Shown: positions 1 through 11,850, counted from the first letter of the stretch. The stretch is DNA of 64,000 nt from Caenorhabditis remanei (GCF_010183535.1 NC_071332.1:8122001-8186000); one strand, 5' to 3'. Numbers and translations: made by a program. Notes: generated from the sequence alone by a model not told the origin.

Positions 1-70
1 GAAATTGCTGTGGTTGGTGGGCAAAAGCACCAAGAATGAGGCAGGAAATCACCAGTAGCTTGGTAACCAT
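1..70 (-). CDS. 5' end of a secreted or ER-luminal protein (partial)
   Basis: The first exon of a minus-strand gene leaves the window on its left side. Reading leftwards from the ATG at 70, the 23 visible residues are a classic signal peptide: a short basic start (MVTK), a hydrophobic core (LLVISCLILGAFA) and a polar H-Q-P-Q-Q stretch after a likely Ala-x-Ala-type cleavage point. A CTCCAG acceptor (complement of 73-75) lies two bases before the ATG, which suggests a trans-spliced mRNA with a two-base 5'UTR. The rest of the protein is outside the window, so its function cannot be read here. It is divergently transcribed from syntaxin-5. Confidence 0.75.
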   Translation of the reverse strand, partial: MVTKLLVISCLILGAFAHQPQQF

Positions 71-612
71 TCCTGGAGAAAAAATAATACTTCAAACAGT
101 GAAAAACTGAAACAGAAGGTAGAAAACGGAATCAAAAACGGAAGCGTGAAGTGGAAGTATTATTTTTATTTTTGTCGATTTACGGGGGGCTACGGTAATC
201 GAGCGGCAACGTGTTCCAAAGCTTACGGTAATCGTTGAAATTGTCAAAACAAAAACAAAAATAGTTGTGTTTTTCGTTAATATATTGTTCAATAAACATT
301 TTTAGAACTTCAAAAGTTTAAAAAAAAGTAAAAAACATCCGAAACAACACCAAAAATAATAAATTCGCCTGCATTGTGAAGCGTGTTTGCGGCGCACGCA
401 ATACGCAACACAACGCACTACTCCCCGAAAACACATTGATTTGCTTCTCCACGATGTCGAGCCGGTTTGGTGGCGATTTCTGGCGTACCGCGGAACTTTC
501 GTTGTTTGCTTTTCTGTACCGAACAACTGTTTTATTCAACTTTTTAAATATTTGAAAAATCACACGTCCGTGTTCATTAATTTTCCTTCATTTTCAGTTT
601 GCTCAATGTCGG
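71..612. promoter_or_regulatory. Divergent promoter region with syntaxin-5 leader
   Basis: About 540 bp separate the two divergent ATGs. The region is AT-rich and has no credible coding exon. It ends with a strong trans-splice-type acceptor (TTTTCAG, 591-597). Downstream of that acceptor a short upstream ATG at 606 opens a nine-codon frame that overlaps the syntaxin start at 613. Confidence 0.5.
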
Positions 613-2384
613 ATGTCGGACTTTCAAAACATTAGATCTCGTCGACGAATTCCAGAACCGAACTCATACTCGACCGTTGATTTCGAACACGATCCAGATC
701 AAAAGAATCACAAACCAGCCCCTGGTGCCCCCGGAGGAATCGCTTACAGCTCTTTTTCAACCGTTTTTAACGCATCCGCTTCTCAACTTTGGAATTCTGC
801 GCAGGTTTGTCGGAACGAAGGCAGATGTTTATCTGGCTATTTCTCGTTTCTCTTTTTCATTCATCTCTCTTTTTTTCTTTCAGGAGGCGCTTACATCGTC
901 CTACGACACTGCGGAAGGCGTAGAACCCTTCGACGCCAATCGATCGAAAGTTGCAGAAGCACTTGAAACATTGAGTATTTTTGGAAACCCTCTCGATCAC
1001 ATTATTATCACCATGCCTTCTCGAGATCGAACTTCAGAATTCCAGGCAACAGCCAAGTCAGCGCAGGTAATATTTTGGAAAACTAAGTATTTAGATATCA
1101 GAAAATTACGAAATATCAGACGAATGACGTAAAACTTTTTGGGTTTTATAAAAACTATTATAAAAAAAGACTAGAGATCGGCCCTTATTTTCAACTAAGA
1201 GTCAAAGCTGATTGACTGCTTATGAATAAAAAATTTCAAAAAAGTTTGCAGATGAAAGCAGCGGCCAACGGACATCGACCTCATCAGAAACATGAGATGC
1301 TCGCCGAATCTGTGCAATTCAACTCGCACGCCAAAAGAATTGGCCGAGAATTGAGTCTAACTTGTGCCAAAATGGAGAAACTTGCTGAGCTCGCAAAAAA
1401 GAAGAGCATGTACGAAGAGCGATCGCAGATCGAACACCTTTCATCGATTGTCAAATCAGATTTGACGGGTTTGAATAAACAAATCGCCCAACTTCAAGAA
1501 TTCTCTAAAAGGCGTGCTGGACATTTAAATGATCAAAATAATGGACACAGTCATTGGGTTGTTGTAGGCTTACAATCGAAACTGGCCAATGTAGGCAGAG
1601 ATTATGAAAACGTTGTTGTAATCAGTACTGAAACGATGAAGGCTGAGAAGACTCGTCGTGATAAGTTTTCAAGCGGTGCACCACTGCCAATGGGCCTTCC
1701 ATCATCGTCATCAGGTGCAAACGGTATGTTTTTCAAAAATTAAGTAAAAAGTTTTATATTTCGTTCCAGTTCGCTCCAAGCTTCTTCAAGATGATGAGCA
1801 ACATGGCTCTTCAAGTATTGCATTGGATATGGGTGCAGTGGACAACTTTCAAACTCAAAGAACCATGGTAAGATTTTGGAACAAACTTGTAAAAACTAAA
1901 AAGAAAAAATTTAAACGCAAAAGCTTTAATAGCGTTTGACAGTTATTATACTTCACCCATTTTTGAAGAGAAGCAAGAGGTGAAGTCAATCCATTCTAAA
2001 TTACTAATCTTATCGGCGAAATATTTGTAGAACTAAGAGCATACTCTGCAAGATAACTCCAATTTTTATTTACATATATTTCAGCAACACCGTGATACCT
2101 CTCTGGAGTACGCGCAAGCTCGAAGCAATACAATGGCCACAATCGAAGGATCCATTTCCGAACTGGGTCAAATATTCTCTCAGTTAGCAACATTAGTTAG
2201 TGAACAAGGAGAAATGATCACGAGAATTGATTCGAATGTCGAAGATACTGCTCTCAATATCGACATGGCTCAGTCAGAACTTGTTAGATACCTCCAGAAT
2301 ATCAGTAAAAACCGCTGGCTAATGATTCAAATATTTGGAGTTCTTATGGTTTTTTTCGTTGTATTTGTGATGTTCCTGACCTAA
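613..2384 (+). CDS. syx-5: Syntaxin-5 (Golgi Qa-SNARE)
   Basis: Five exons close in frame: 613-804, 884-1066, 1252-1723, 1770-1867 and 2085-2384, giving 414 residues. The product is the Qa-SNARE for ER-Golgi and intra-Golgi fusion. The diagnostic syntaxin-5 segment MPSRDRTSEFQATAKSAQ is encoded at the end of exon 2; in vertebrate STX5 the equivalent motif is close to the N-terminus, so this protein has a long N-terminal extension of about 105 residues, shared by the worm orthologue as I remember it. The Habc-like helical region follows. The last exon holds the SNARE motif (from about IEGSISELGQIF) and a C-terminal anchor of about 20 hydrophobic residues ending MFLT. The start at 613 lies 16 bases after a TTTTCAG acceptor. 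sel-11 follows on the same strand after 383 bp. Confidence 0.93.
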
Positions 2385-2767
2385 AGTATCAAATTTTGAT
2401 TCCCGTTGTGTCAATTCTTGATTCCCGCTGAAAAATTCCGTTTAAATGTGTCTACTGTAAAAAATCGTAAACTGAGAAAGACTTCACTGGTCGCTTCTTC
2501 TTTCCCCTTTCATATGTATTCCCTGTTCATCCTTATTCACGAAATAGCTTTTTTTTTCTTTTTGGTTCGAATCCTAAATTAACTTGTGGTAGTTCTCCGC
2601 CTGTGATTGGAATTTTTCTCTATTTGGCATAAAGCTTCGAAATCTCTTTCATTTATATTCATTTTTTTGTTCAATAATCTGGTTTTCTTACCATTTACTT
2701 TTCTTGTTCTCAATCTTCTAAAACCATTTTTAAGATATTTTGTTTCAGCACCTCATCTTTCATTCAG
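2385..2767 (+). other. Intercistronic spacer between syx-5 and sel-11
   Basis: The spacer is T-rich (for example the run near 2550-2560), holds the syx-5 3'UTR, and ends with two trans-splice-type acceptors: TTTCAG at 2743-2748 and ATTCAG directly before the sel-11 ATG. This arrangement fits a C. elegans operon with SL2 addition, but the sequence alone cannot show which spliced leader is used. Confidence 0.45.
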
Positions 2768-4935
2768 ATGAGAATCTCAGCCGGATGGATATTTGGTGGC
2801 TCGTGCGTGGCGACGGCGGCCACCGTACTCAACGCATTCGTCGTCAACAAACAGTTTTATCCTGCAATTGTATATCTTTCGAAGAGTAATGCCAGTATGG
2901 CAGTTCTCTATGTACAAGGACTTGTCCTAGTCTATTTAATGTTCCAGCTTCTGAAGTCAATTTTGTTTGGAGATTTGAGAGCTGCGGAAGCAGAGGTAAA
3001 TCGAATTTTTGTTTATACATTAGATAAATGTATTCTGTATTTTCAGCATCTATCGGAACGTACGTGGCATGCAGTTCTAGAGACATGCCTCGCATTTACA
3101 GTTTTTCGTGATGATTTCTCAGCAATATTTGTCATGCAATTCATCGGTCTACTATTTATCAAATGTTTCCATTGGCTGGCAGATGATAGAGTGGATATGA
3201 TGGAGAGAAGTCCAGTTATCACACTCCGATTCCATCTTCGAATGATGACTGTATTAGCTGCTCTCGGATTTGCTGATTCATATTTTGTGTCAAGTGCTTA
3301 TTTCACAACAATTACCCGAGGCGCCAGTGCTCAGATTGTGTTTGGATTCGAATACGCGATTTTGCTAGCTCTTGTGCTTCATGTAACTATCAAGTACTTG
3401 TTGCATATGCATGATCTTCGTAATACACAATCATGGGACAACAAAGCAGTTTACCTTCTTTATGCAGAGCTTTTTATCAGTAAGTTTTTCAATGATTAGA
3501 AAAAAAAAGAAAAATTATGTAATCTCTTTCCTATTACGATATATCAGTAAGTGCATTAACACTTATATAAGCGGGGATTCATAAAAGTAAATTGAAAAAA
3601 AAAACTTTTAAACTCTTCGAAAATATAATTTTTCAGATCTGATTCGTTGCTTGTTGTACGGATTTTTCGCAGTCATCATGCTCCGAGTACACACATTCCC
3701 ATTGTTCTCCGTTCGCCCATTCTACCAATCAGTTCGAGCTCTTCACAAAGCATTCCTCGATGTTATTCTATCAAGAAGAGCTATCAACGCTATGAACAGT
3801 CAGTTCCCTGTTGTATCTTCCGATGAGCTGGCAGCAATGGATGCTACCTGTATCATTTGCCGCGAAGAAATGACTGTTGAAGCAGCTCCGAAACGTCTTC
3901 CATGTTCTCACGTGTTCCATGCCCACTGTCTTCGCAGCTGGTTCCAGAGACAACAGACATGTCCCACTTGCCGCACAGACATTTGGCGTAAGTTTAATAA
4001 TTTTGTTCAATTTTCTAGCGTTAAAAATTGCATTCAACTTTAGAAGGAAGAAACGGTGCAGCTGGTGCTAATGCTGCAGATGCTGCGAGAAACGCCGATA
4101 ACAACGCTGCGGGAGCACAACCTGCCGCTGGACTTCCTCCATTCCTTCCATTCATTGGACACCAGTTCGGATTCCCTCAACAAGCGATGGGTGTTCAAGC
4201 TGGTGGAGCACAAGCAGGAGGACAACCTGGACCTTTCCCACACCAAATATTCTATGCACCGGCCCCAGCAAATCGCCCAGAGTTTATGGTAAATTTTGAA
4301 TTTACTATTTTATGAACTACAAAAAATTATTTTTCCAGAATATGATGCCTCCTCCACCAATGGCCATGGGTGGTCCGCCTGGGATGTTCCCAATGATGCC
4401 ACCTCCACCTATTCCTCAAGTGAATGGAACAACAGGAAATGCGGAGCCAATCATTCCTCCAGCTAATCCATCGTATAACCTACTCACAATGGAAGAACTT
4501 CATCGATTGGAGGGCAATACCCGAGATGCCATCATTGCACGACTTCAGGCTATGGATAATATCATGGTCCTTCTTGAATCTGCACAAATGCAAATGGTTC
4601 AGTTGGCTGCTGTTACACCACTGAGACGTAATGTTGTCGTTGTTAACACGGAAGTATCGGAAGAAGAAGCACCTGCAACTGAAACAGTGCCAACAGATGA
4701 GCCTACTCAAGAAGCTGAAGCGACATCGTCCACCACTCCTCCACAACCTCGTTCAATTTTCCGTGATAATTCATTTAACACCCCACAACCATCAACGTCT
4801 TCCGCACCCCCCGTTCCTTCATCTCCCTCTACATCAACAGGACCATCGACTTCTTCTCGAACTCCAGAAGCCGAAGAAGTTCGTCAACGTCGACTGGCTC
4901 GTCTACTCGGAGAAAATCCCAACCAGCAGTCCTAA
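2768..4935 (+). CDS. sel-11: HRD1/synoviolin-type ER membrane E3 ubiquitin ligase
   Basis: Exons 2768-2995, 3047-3479, 3637-3987, 4044-4288 and 4339-4935 give about 617 residues. HRD1 is the RING E3 of ER-associated degradation and sits in the ER membrane with its RING in the cytosol. The N-terminal about 250 residues hold several membrane helices and family-typical blocks (KQFYPAIVYL, LAFTVFRDDFS, ERSPVI, FGFEYAIL, WDNKAVYLLY). The RING-H2 domain spans about residues 292-334: CIIC, then CSHVFHAHC, then CPTC. The C-terminal about 280 residues are low in complexity, rich in Ala, Pro, Gln and Met, then Ser and Thr, as in the cytosolic tail of animal HRD1 proteins. The ATG directly follows an ATTCAG acceptor. 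Identification as sel-11 rests on memory of the worm HRD1 orthologue next to a syntaxin-5 gene; worm paralogues are much more divergent. Confidence 0.93.
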
Positions 4936-6410
4936 AAATCGTAGTCTGTAATTACTTTCTCGTTGTGTTTTTTTGTGATCATTCGGTTTTTCCCCCAAAG
5001 ACCTTTATTCGATTGGGTTTCTCACGTGTATCCGTAAGCTATTATTTCTCTACTAGTAAATTATATCGAATTCCAATGGTTCCGTTTCTCAAGTTCCATT
5101 CATTTCTTGTCATCGCTGTTTCTTGCACATCTTTTTCCTGAATGAATTTTTACTTATTAAAATTTTATCTTACCATAATTATATAGGAATTCAAAGACCG
5201 TACCATCAGGTGACTGTGATTCGTCCATATATCAAAGTCGGCGGATCACGAGTCAACTGAAGGGGCGGTCCGAAGACCTTCGAATAACAGCAGTGAATAG
5301 GGGACAGGGAAGGGGTAAAAAGTGCTCATCAGAGTCCCGAGCTGAGCCAAGGTTCTAGTCATTGCCATATGTCGGAAGGACTAAGCGCCGTGACCCAACT
5401 CGGAAGACCGATATTACGCTGGAGGGGAGGAATAGTAGCCGGGACAGGGGTAAAAGCAGGGATGGGGCGGGGAGAGGGTCACCAGATTAGCTGGTTTTAC
5501 AGTAGAGAATGACGAAAAGTTGCGATCATTCGCACTTTTATAGGCGAACTGGTGTGAGAACATCGACGAGAGTGCGCGAGACTGCATGCTTTTCACGAGA
5601 GACGACAGACATTGGCGTCGGCTTCACGTGGGAAACTCCGCCCACTTTGTGCGCGCGAAACTGTGAAGTTTGAAATTCGTGGTGTTTTTGAAGAAAATAT
5701 TGAATCTTTTCTGTTTATCGGAAGAGAAATAGATAAATCTGAGGAATTTGTTGCATGAATTGGGTTTAGAGGTTTTATCTGAACTAAAATTATTTCATGC
5801 AAGAAAATTGAATATAGGTCGTGAAGCATGCAGGTGCTCGAAAATTTTTAGAGTTGAAATTTTTCAGAATAATCAGTCAAGAAGTGTAGGATGTCATTTT
5901 AGAAATCGTATTGTTATCAAAAGTCTATCAAATTAAAAGAACACTGGAAAAGTAGATCTCGAAACATCCGAACTTCGTCGAACTGCGGAAGAATCGATTA
6001 TTGGAACTAATCAATCTGGAAAATTTTTGATTTCGGCAAATTAGGTTATTCGCGAATCGATTCGCGTCTTTATTCTTTCCTTCGTGAAGCTTGTGTTTTG
6101 CAACGTTGAGTCATTTGAATATTGTTGAGGCTCACGGCTACGGTAGCTCAGAAAGTGTGCAAGTTGGCGTGAATATGAATAGTTGAAAATTTTCGACAAT
6201 TCGTTTTTCAATATCGCCACGTTTCTCTAGTTTTCGGGCTCTTTTTGTTGATTCCTATATGCTTTTCACCTCTATCAATCTTTTTACAATTTCCGCTTCC
6301 GATAATGCACTTTTTATCAGTCGTGTGCAAACGCTCGCCGATACTTGTTTATTGATTTTTCTCTTTGAAACAAAAAAGCGTAAACTCAGTTTTTTGTTTC
6401 AGACATTGTG
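4936..6410 (+). other. Gene-free interval; sel-11 3'UTR and carrier-gene upstream region
   Basis: No convincing exon is visible on either strand. The first 220 bp are probably sel-11 3'UTR. From about 5200 to 5640 the sequence becomes clearly more GC- and purine-rich than its surroundings and holds a degenerate direct repeat. The rest is AT-rich and ends with a TTTCAG acceptor (6397-6402) eight bases before the next ATG. Short open frames here show no protein-like composition. Confidence 0.5.
5301..5456. repeat. Degenerate direct repeat in a G-rich block
   Basis: A G-rich motif reading gggacaggg then ggggtaaaa occurs at 5301-5320, and a close copy, gggacaggggtaaaa, at 5441-5455, 140 bp apart. 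Both copies are preceded by AATAG and lie downstream of a CGAAGACC / CGGAAGACC motif (about 5271 and 5401). This suggests an old, diverged duplication of about 140 bp. No function can be assigned. Confidence 0.4.
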
Positions 6411-8320
6411 ATGAACATCAATGTAAATGTGGAATCACCGAGTACATCTGCAGCAGGAGAACACGACGGCGATGATGAAGAACGTAATATTAATTGAAAG
6501 TACCGGCATATGTTTATTTTCCATTTTTAGAATATGTTCAGCTTGGTAATGTCAGAGACTACAAGGACGATGTGACACCTCTGTTAAGCCCAAAACATGT
6601 GCCGCTTGTTCTGGGAAAAGTGACGAAAGAAGCTGCGATTGCAACACATTCAGCACTTCATGGGGGAATGTCGCCTGAAAAAGAACAGCAGTAAGTGTAA
6701 AAAGTTATGATTATTTTAGTAATGAGAACTGAATGACATGTATCTGTTTCAGAATTCGTGAAATCTATGATCGACTTGATATAGACAACGATGGAACGAT
6801 AGATATTCGTGATTTGACTCTCGCTCTAAAACATGAAACACCACATATTCCATCAAATCTTGCCCCTGTCATCATGTCTAAAATGAGTCCCGATGATGAA
6901 GGACGCGTTGATTTTTATAGTTTTTCAAGCTACGTTCTGGAAAATGAGCAAAAACTCGCGGAGATGTTTGCCGACATGGATCGGAATCATGATGGATTAG
7001 TTGACGTCGTCGAAATGAAAAATTACTGCAAAGATATTGGAGTGCCTTTGGATGATCAGAAAGCGCAGGATATAGTCAACAAGATGGATCAAACAGGCTC
7101 AGCATCTGTTGGTTTGAAAGAGTTCCAAGATTTCATGCTACTTTATCCATCGTCAGATATGAAAGATATCGTAGACTTTTGGCGGCATAACTTGATTATT
7201 GATATTGGAGAAGACAGTCAGATACCAGAAGATTTCAGTCAACAAGAGATGCAAGACGGCATCTGGTGGAGGCATCTAGTAGCTGGAGGGCTGGCCGGTG
7301 CAGTATCGAGAACTTGCACCGCTCCGTTTGACAGAATCAAGGTGTATCTTCAGGTGAGACAATGGTTTTTGTGTGAAAACTAGAAATAATTATAGCAGTT
7401 CAGGTCAACTCATCAAAGACGAATCGATTGAGTGTAATTTCATGTCTGAAACTTTTACACGCCGAAGGAGGTATCAAATCGTTATGGCGAGGAAACGGAA
7501 TCAATGTGATCAAAATCGCACCAGAAAGTGCGATCAAGTTTATGTGCTATGATCAGTTGAAACGGTTGATTCAAAAGAAGAAAGGAAGCCAAGAAATCAG
7601 CACTTTTGAAAGATTGTGTGCAGGATCTGCTGCTGGTGCGATATCTCAATCGGCCATCTACCCGATGGAGGTGATGAAAACTCGGTTAGCATTACGAAAA
7701 ACTGGTCAATTGGATCGAGGTGTCATTCATTTTGCTCATAAGATGTATACAAAAGAAGGAATCCGATGTTTTTATAAAGGGTATTTGCCGAATCTGATTG
7801 GGATCATTCCATACGCTGGAATCGATTTAGCTATTTACGAAACACTCAAGAGATCTTATATTCGATACTACGAGGTGAGTTAAAGATGCAAAAATAAGTT
7901 AATTGAGATGTTTCTTTTCCAGACAACTTCCTCTGAACCTGGTGTTTTAGCACTTCTTGCCTGCGGTACGTGTAGTTCGACATGTGGACAACTCGCCAGC
8001 TACCCTTTCGCACTCGTACGGACACGGTTACAGGCTAAATGTATGACAAATGGTTTTTTCCTCTAACAATCCACATTTTTCCAGCTCTCACTCGTTATAC
8101 ATCACAGCCGGATACAATGTTCGGACAGTTCAAGTATATAGTACAAAACGAAGGATTGACGGGATTATATCGAGGGATCACACCTAATTTTTTAAAGGTT
8201 TCTCAATGTGTCTAGATTGTGATTGAAGAATATCTATTTTTCCAGGTGATTCCCGCAGTCAGTATCAGCTATGTAGTCTATGAGAAGGTTCGGACAAGTT
8301 TGGGCGTCAAAATGTGTTAG
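6411..8320 (+). CDS. Ca2+-binding mitochondrial ATP-Mg/phosphate carrier (SCaMC, SLC25A23-25 type)
   Basis: Seven exons (6411-6483, 6531-6690, 6753-7353, 7404-7874, 7923-8040, 8085-8197, 8246-8320) give 536 residues. SCaMC carriers exchange ATP-Mg for phosphate across the inner mitochondrial membrane and are activated by cytosolic Ca2+. The N-terminal half has EF-hand loops: [12 protein letters not shown] at about residue 87 and [12 protein letters not shown] at about 157, plus degenerate ones ([17 protein letters not shown]). Three SLC25 repeats follow from about residue 250, with signatures [20 protein letters not shown] and [12 protein letters not shown]. The family-typical WWRHLVAGG begins the carrier domain. 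The start was taken after a TTTCAG acceptor; longer isoforms with an upstream exon are possible. I recall an annotated worm carrier at F55A11.4. Confidence 0.92.
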
Positions 8321-8953
8321 AAAAGGAGGTGAGTGAAAACAGGAAAAAAGATAGGACAGGTGTATTGTATCCTTATCAATTCTCTCCAAGCGTGAAACAA
8401 ATCGCAACAATATCCGCGAACTTCCGCCGGTGACGATAGCATTGTAGAAATAATATTTTATTTCAGGCAGTCTCGATTCCACAGCGAACTTGAACCTCAT
8501 GGAGGATGTCTCAGCGATTCTCACGCGTTCGATCAATCTCACCGCTCTCGACATAAATCTTTAAATTTCTTTCGGAGTTTCAGCTAGTCTCACTTTTTTG
8601 GCGAAGGCCAAATGCTCTTTTACGGGTTTCTGAGCCAGATTGGCTTGCTGTATTTTTTCTGTTGAAGTTCAAACAATAAATTATTGATGTTAAAACTTCT
8701 AACACACTCGAACATCAATCAAACCTAATACGAACATTTAGCCATTTTGTATCTCGTTCTCGTCATCTTTATTTCTCCTGTTCGAAACTACGTGTACGTA
8801 CACATGAAGGAAAAGAAGACGATAGAGGGAGACAAACTAGGCCAATCGAAGAAGAAGAAGACGTACGTAGAAGAGGATTGAGGAGAGACGGAGGGTCGAT
8901 TCGAGGAAGAGTGAAACATCTTCTCTTTTCCAATCCAGAAGTAGTTGGAAACA
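8321..8953 (+). other. Gene-free interval with 3'UTR of the carrier gene
   Basis: Contains the carrier 3'UTR, a canonical poly(A) signal at 8675-8680 and the upstream region of the acyltransferase. The stretch 8770-8940 is purine-rich (runs of GAAGAAG). No further gene is visible. Confidence 0.45.
8675..8680 (+). terminator. Candidate AATAAA poly(A) signal of the SCaMC gene
   Basis: AATAAA on the plus strand about 355 bp after the carrier stop codon, followed by a T-rich stretch. No better plus-strand candidate is seen closer to the stop. Confidence 0.4.
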
Positions 8954-11354
8954 ATGCGGATTCCGTGTATATTACGTCCACTTCTCGGATGGTTTTTCGG
9001 TTTGGCTATTCTATTTTCAGCTCTTTTCGGTAACTATATTATCACTTTATTCCTTGGTCTTCCGATATTCGGAAAGCATAGAGCATGGCGAAATTTGATG
9101 GATCGTGCGATTTCATATTGGATGACGATTCCAATGGTATGTTGTTTGTACTCTTACATTTGAACTCTAGACTTATTACACTTTTGACACAAGGGCATGA
9201 TAAGAATCACAACAAAGCAAGGTCACCAGACACATGCTTCACTCAAATTTGAATGTCATTTTTCGCAAGTTTTTCGAAAATGTTTCTATTTGTGTTCTGG
9301 CTGTGTCTCGGTTGACTCGAGAGGAGGGAGACAGTGTTGCAAGTGACTAATATCGGTATCCTTTGACAACAAATTGAAAGAGAGAGAAAGAGATATTTAG
9401 ATGAAGAGACGCAGACATGAAATGAATTCGAATAAGAAGGAATTGATGGAAGACAATGACTTTGATTTCAGGGATTGCTTGAATTTGTGATGGGTGTGAG
9501 GGTACGTGTCAGTGGAGATGAAATAGAATTTGGGAGTCCTGCATTGATTGTGATGAACCATCGGACGAGGTGCGTTTTTGAGTTTGGAGTTGGAGGATAC
9601 TGTATAACTGACAGGGATTTACAGAACCGCTCAATAGTGTATTAAGTTTTGCCTTTTTCAGTTGAAAATGCACAACTTTGAGATGGTGTCATAGTGAAGC
9701 TAACTGTCTCACAAAATAACTTTTTACGGGATCGAACAGATCAAACATAGATAAAGTAATTTCTCCCTCAAATTCATTCATTTCAGTGCAAAATGGTGCG
9801 ATTTTTGAGCTGTCTCCTCAAAATGACCATAACTCTCTAGGGAGTGTCCATACAGAAAAGTTGTCAACTACAGGAATAGAGTTCTATTTTTGGTCTTTTC
9901 GATCCCATAAAAACTTATTTTGTGGGACAGTTAGTTTTACTGTAACACACTCTCAAAGTTGGGCATTTTCAACTGAAAAAGACAAAACTTAATACACTTT
10001 TGAGCGGTACTGTAGATATCAAACATGAGCTCTAAATTTTGAGGATGTCTGCTAAGAATCAAGAAACCAAATCTCAGAATAAAAATAAATTCCAGACTTG
10101 ACTGGATGTACATGTGGTGTGCATTATACCAAGTCAACCCCTGGCTTATCACCTCCAATAAAATTTCTCTGAAAGCTCAACTCAAGAAACTGCCGGGAGC
10201 TGGTTTCGGAATGGCTGCTGCTCAGTTTGTATTCCTTGAACGAAATGCAGAAGTTGACAAGAAATCATTCGACGATGCAATTGATTATTTCAAGAATATT
10301 GGAAAGGATTATCAGATATTGTTGTTCCCTGAAGGAACTGATAAGTCTGAATGGACAACTCTGAAAAGTAGAGAGTTTGCGAAGAAGAATGGTCTCCGGC
10401 ATTTGGAATACGTACTTTATCCGAGAACTACTGGATTCCTTCATTTACTCAACAAAATGAGGCAACGTGAGTTTTTTCTAGAAGTTTTGAAAGCTGCAGA
10501 ACCCTCAAAAAACGGAGTATGACTAGATGCCCTTTTATTTCTGGGTTTTCATCTCATTAAAAACTAAAAACATTTGAACTACAGTGATCACGCATCTGAA
10601 AAAACTTTACAAGTAAACCCAAAACTCAAAGTATTTTCCAGAAGAATACGTCGATTACATCTATGACATCACCATTGCCTACCCATACAATATTGTGCAA
10701 TCTGAGGTTTCATCTCTCCTCTAATCTTCTCTGAACCTTCCTTATTCCAGGTAGATCTTGTGATAAAAGGATCCAGTCCCCGAGAGGTGCATTTCCATAT
10801 TCGGAAAATTCCAATCTCTCAAGTTCCACTAAATGAAACTGATGCATCTAAATGGCTGACAGAGTAGGGACTCTTTGTGAGAACTTACATGAAAATCAGT
10901 AGTATTTTCAGACGTTGGGCTGTAAAAGAGCAACTTTTGCACCAATTTTACAGTGAAGAGCAACCAATCAACCGGCAGTTTCCAGTGGAAAGAGGAGATG
11001 GTGTATGGAGAAGTGTGAGTTGATTTTCGAATATTGTTGGAAAACTCGGAGAAGTTTTCAGTGGAAAGAACCTCGACGTCATTTCTATGTGAAAGTGACA
11101 GCCCTCTGCTTCTGGTGTCTTGTCATCGCTTTCTGTTCATATCACATTTTCTTTGTGAGAACGTTACAGGTAATAGTTTTCTTAAGACCCTCAAACCAAT
11201 TCCATATTCATTTCAGCTCGGTTTCCTATACTTCTTCATCGTCAGCATGTTTCTCAATTGGCGATACGGTGGAATTGACAAGTATATCATTGGAAAATGG
11301 CAGCAATCAAACGAAGCTCTTTTGAGACGTTCTGCTTCTTTATCTTCGTTATAA
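8954..11354 (+). CDS. Lysophospholipid acyltransferase of the LCLAT1/ALCAT1 (AGPAT8) type
   Basis: Exons 8954-9136, 9472-9569, 10096-10466, 10642-10706, 10751-10863, 10912-11014, 11062-11169 and 11217-11354 give 392 residues. The family transfers acyl chains to lysophosphatidylinositol, phosphatidic acid or lysocardiolipin at ER or mitochondria-associated membranes. The catalytic motif I, NHRTRLDW, is assembled across the intron at 9570-10095. Other visible signatures are LPGAGFGMAAAQFVFLER, FPEGTDKSEW (motif III) and YVLYPRTTGF. The EGTD tetrad and the RTTGF block separate LCLAT1-like enzymes from AGPAT1/2. Hydrophobic helices lie near the N-terminus and in the last two exons. It belongs to the worm acl-8/acl-9/acl-10 group; I am not certain which of the three it is. 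Confidence 0.88.
9622..10012. mobile_element. Palindromic MITE in intron 2 of the acyltransferase gene
   Basis: The ends are inverted copies of each other: the left arm starts CAGAACCGCTCAA and the right arm ends TTGAGCGGTACTG. Arm similarity extends about 115 bp on each side; for example the left GTCTCACAAAATAACTTTT pairs with its diverged complement near 9900-9930. The element is flanked by TA on both sides (9620-9621 and 10013-10014), as expected for a Tc1/mariner-type target-site duplication. It is 391 bp long and encodes no protein, so it is non-autonomous. It lies inside an intron whose flanking exons splice normally in the model. Confidence 0.75.
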
Positions 11355-11850
11355 TAGATTTCTGTAAATCAGTCTTTCTGTTTTATCTACCTCATTCTAG
11401 TCGGTACTTTATTTATCCCTTTTTCTGTTTCTCCCATCTGACACACTTTCGAGAGACTCATTCAAATGATACAATCGGGTATTTTTCGTTTGTTTTATCA
11501 ATGTTTTTTTAAAAACTTTTACCTGAAAAAATAGTTTTTTCTTATCCAAAACTTGAATTTCGGGATAGGAAAGATTCAAACAAATACAGGCAAGCAACAA
11601 GAACCAAGTAATAACGTCTACTGAATATCGAGAAAATGAATTCGTAAAAAAGGAATCTCGAGAAATTGAATTTTAGGAAACAGAATCTCGAGAAAGTGGG
11701 GCCGTCTTCAAAGCTCCGTCTAGCTAAAATCAAAAATCAAATAGAATTCAGATGAAATACTCACTTGCAAAAGAACATTTCTCTAGTTTACGTAACCGCT
11801 CAGCCGGATCTCTAGAAAAATGTATCTGGAAAGTCTCTAGAAAACCTCTA
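11355..11850. other. Gene-free interval after the acyltransferase gene
   Basis: AT-rich 3' flank. A short motif AATCTCGAGAAA recurs (about 11655 and 11690, with a diverged copy near 11625). No gene is visible. Confidence 0.4.
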
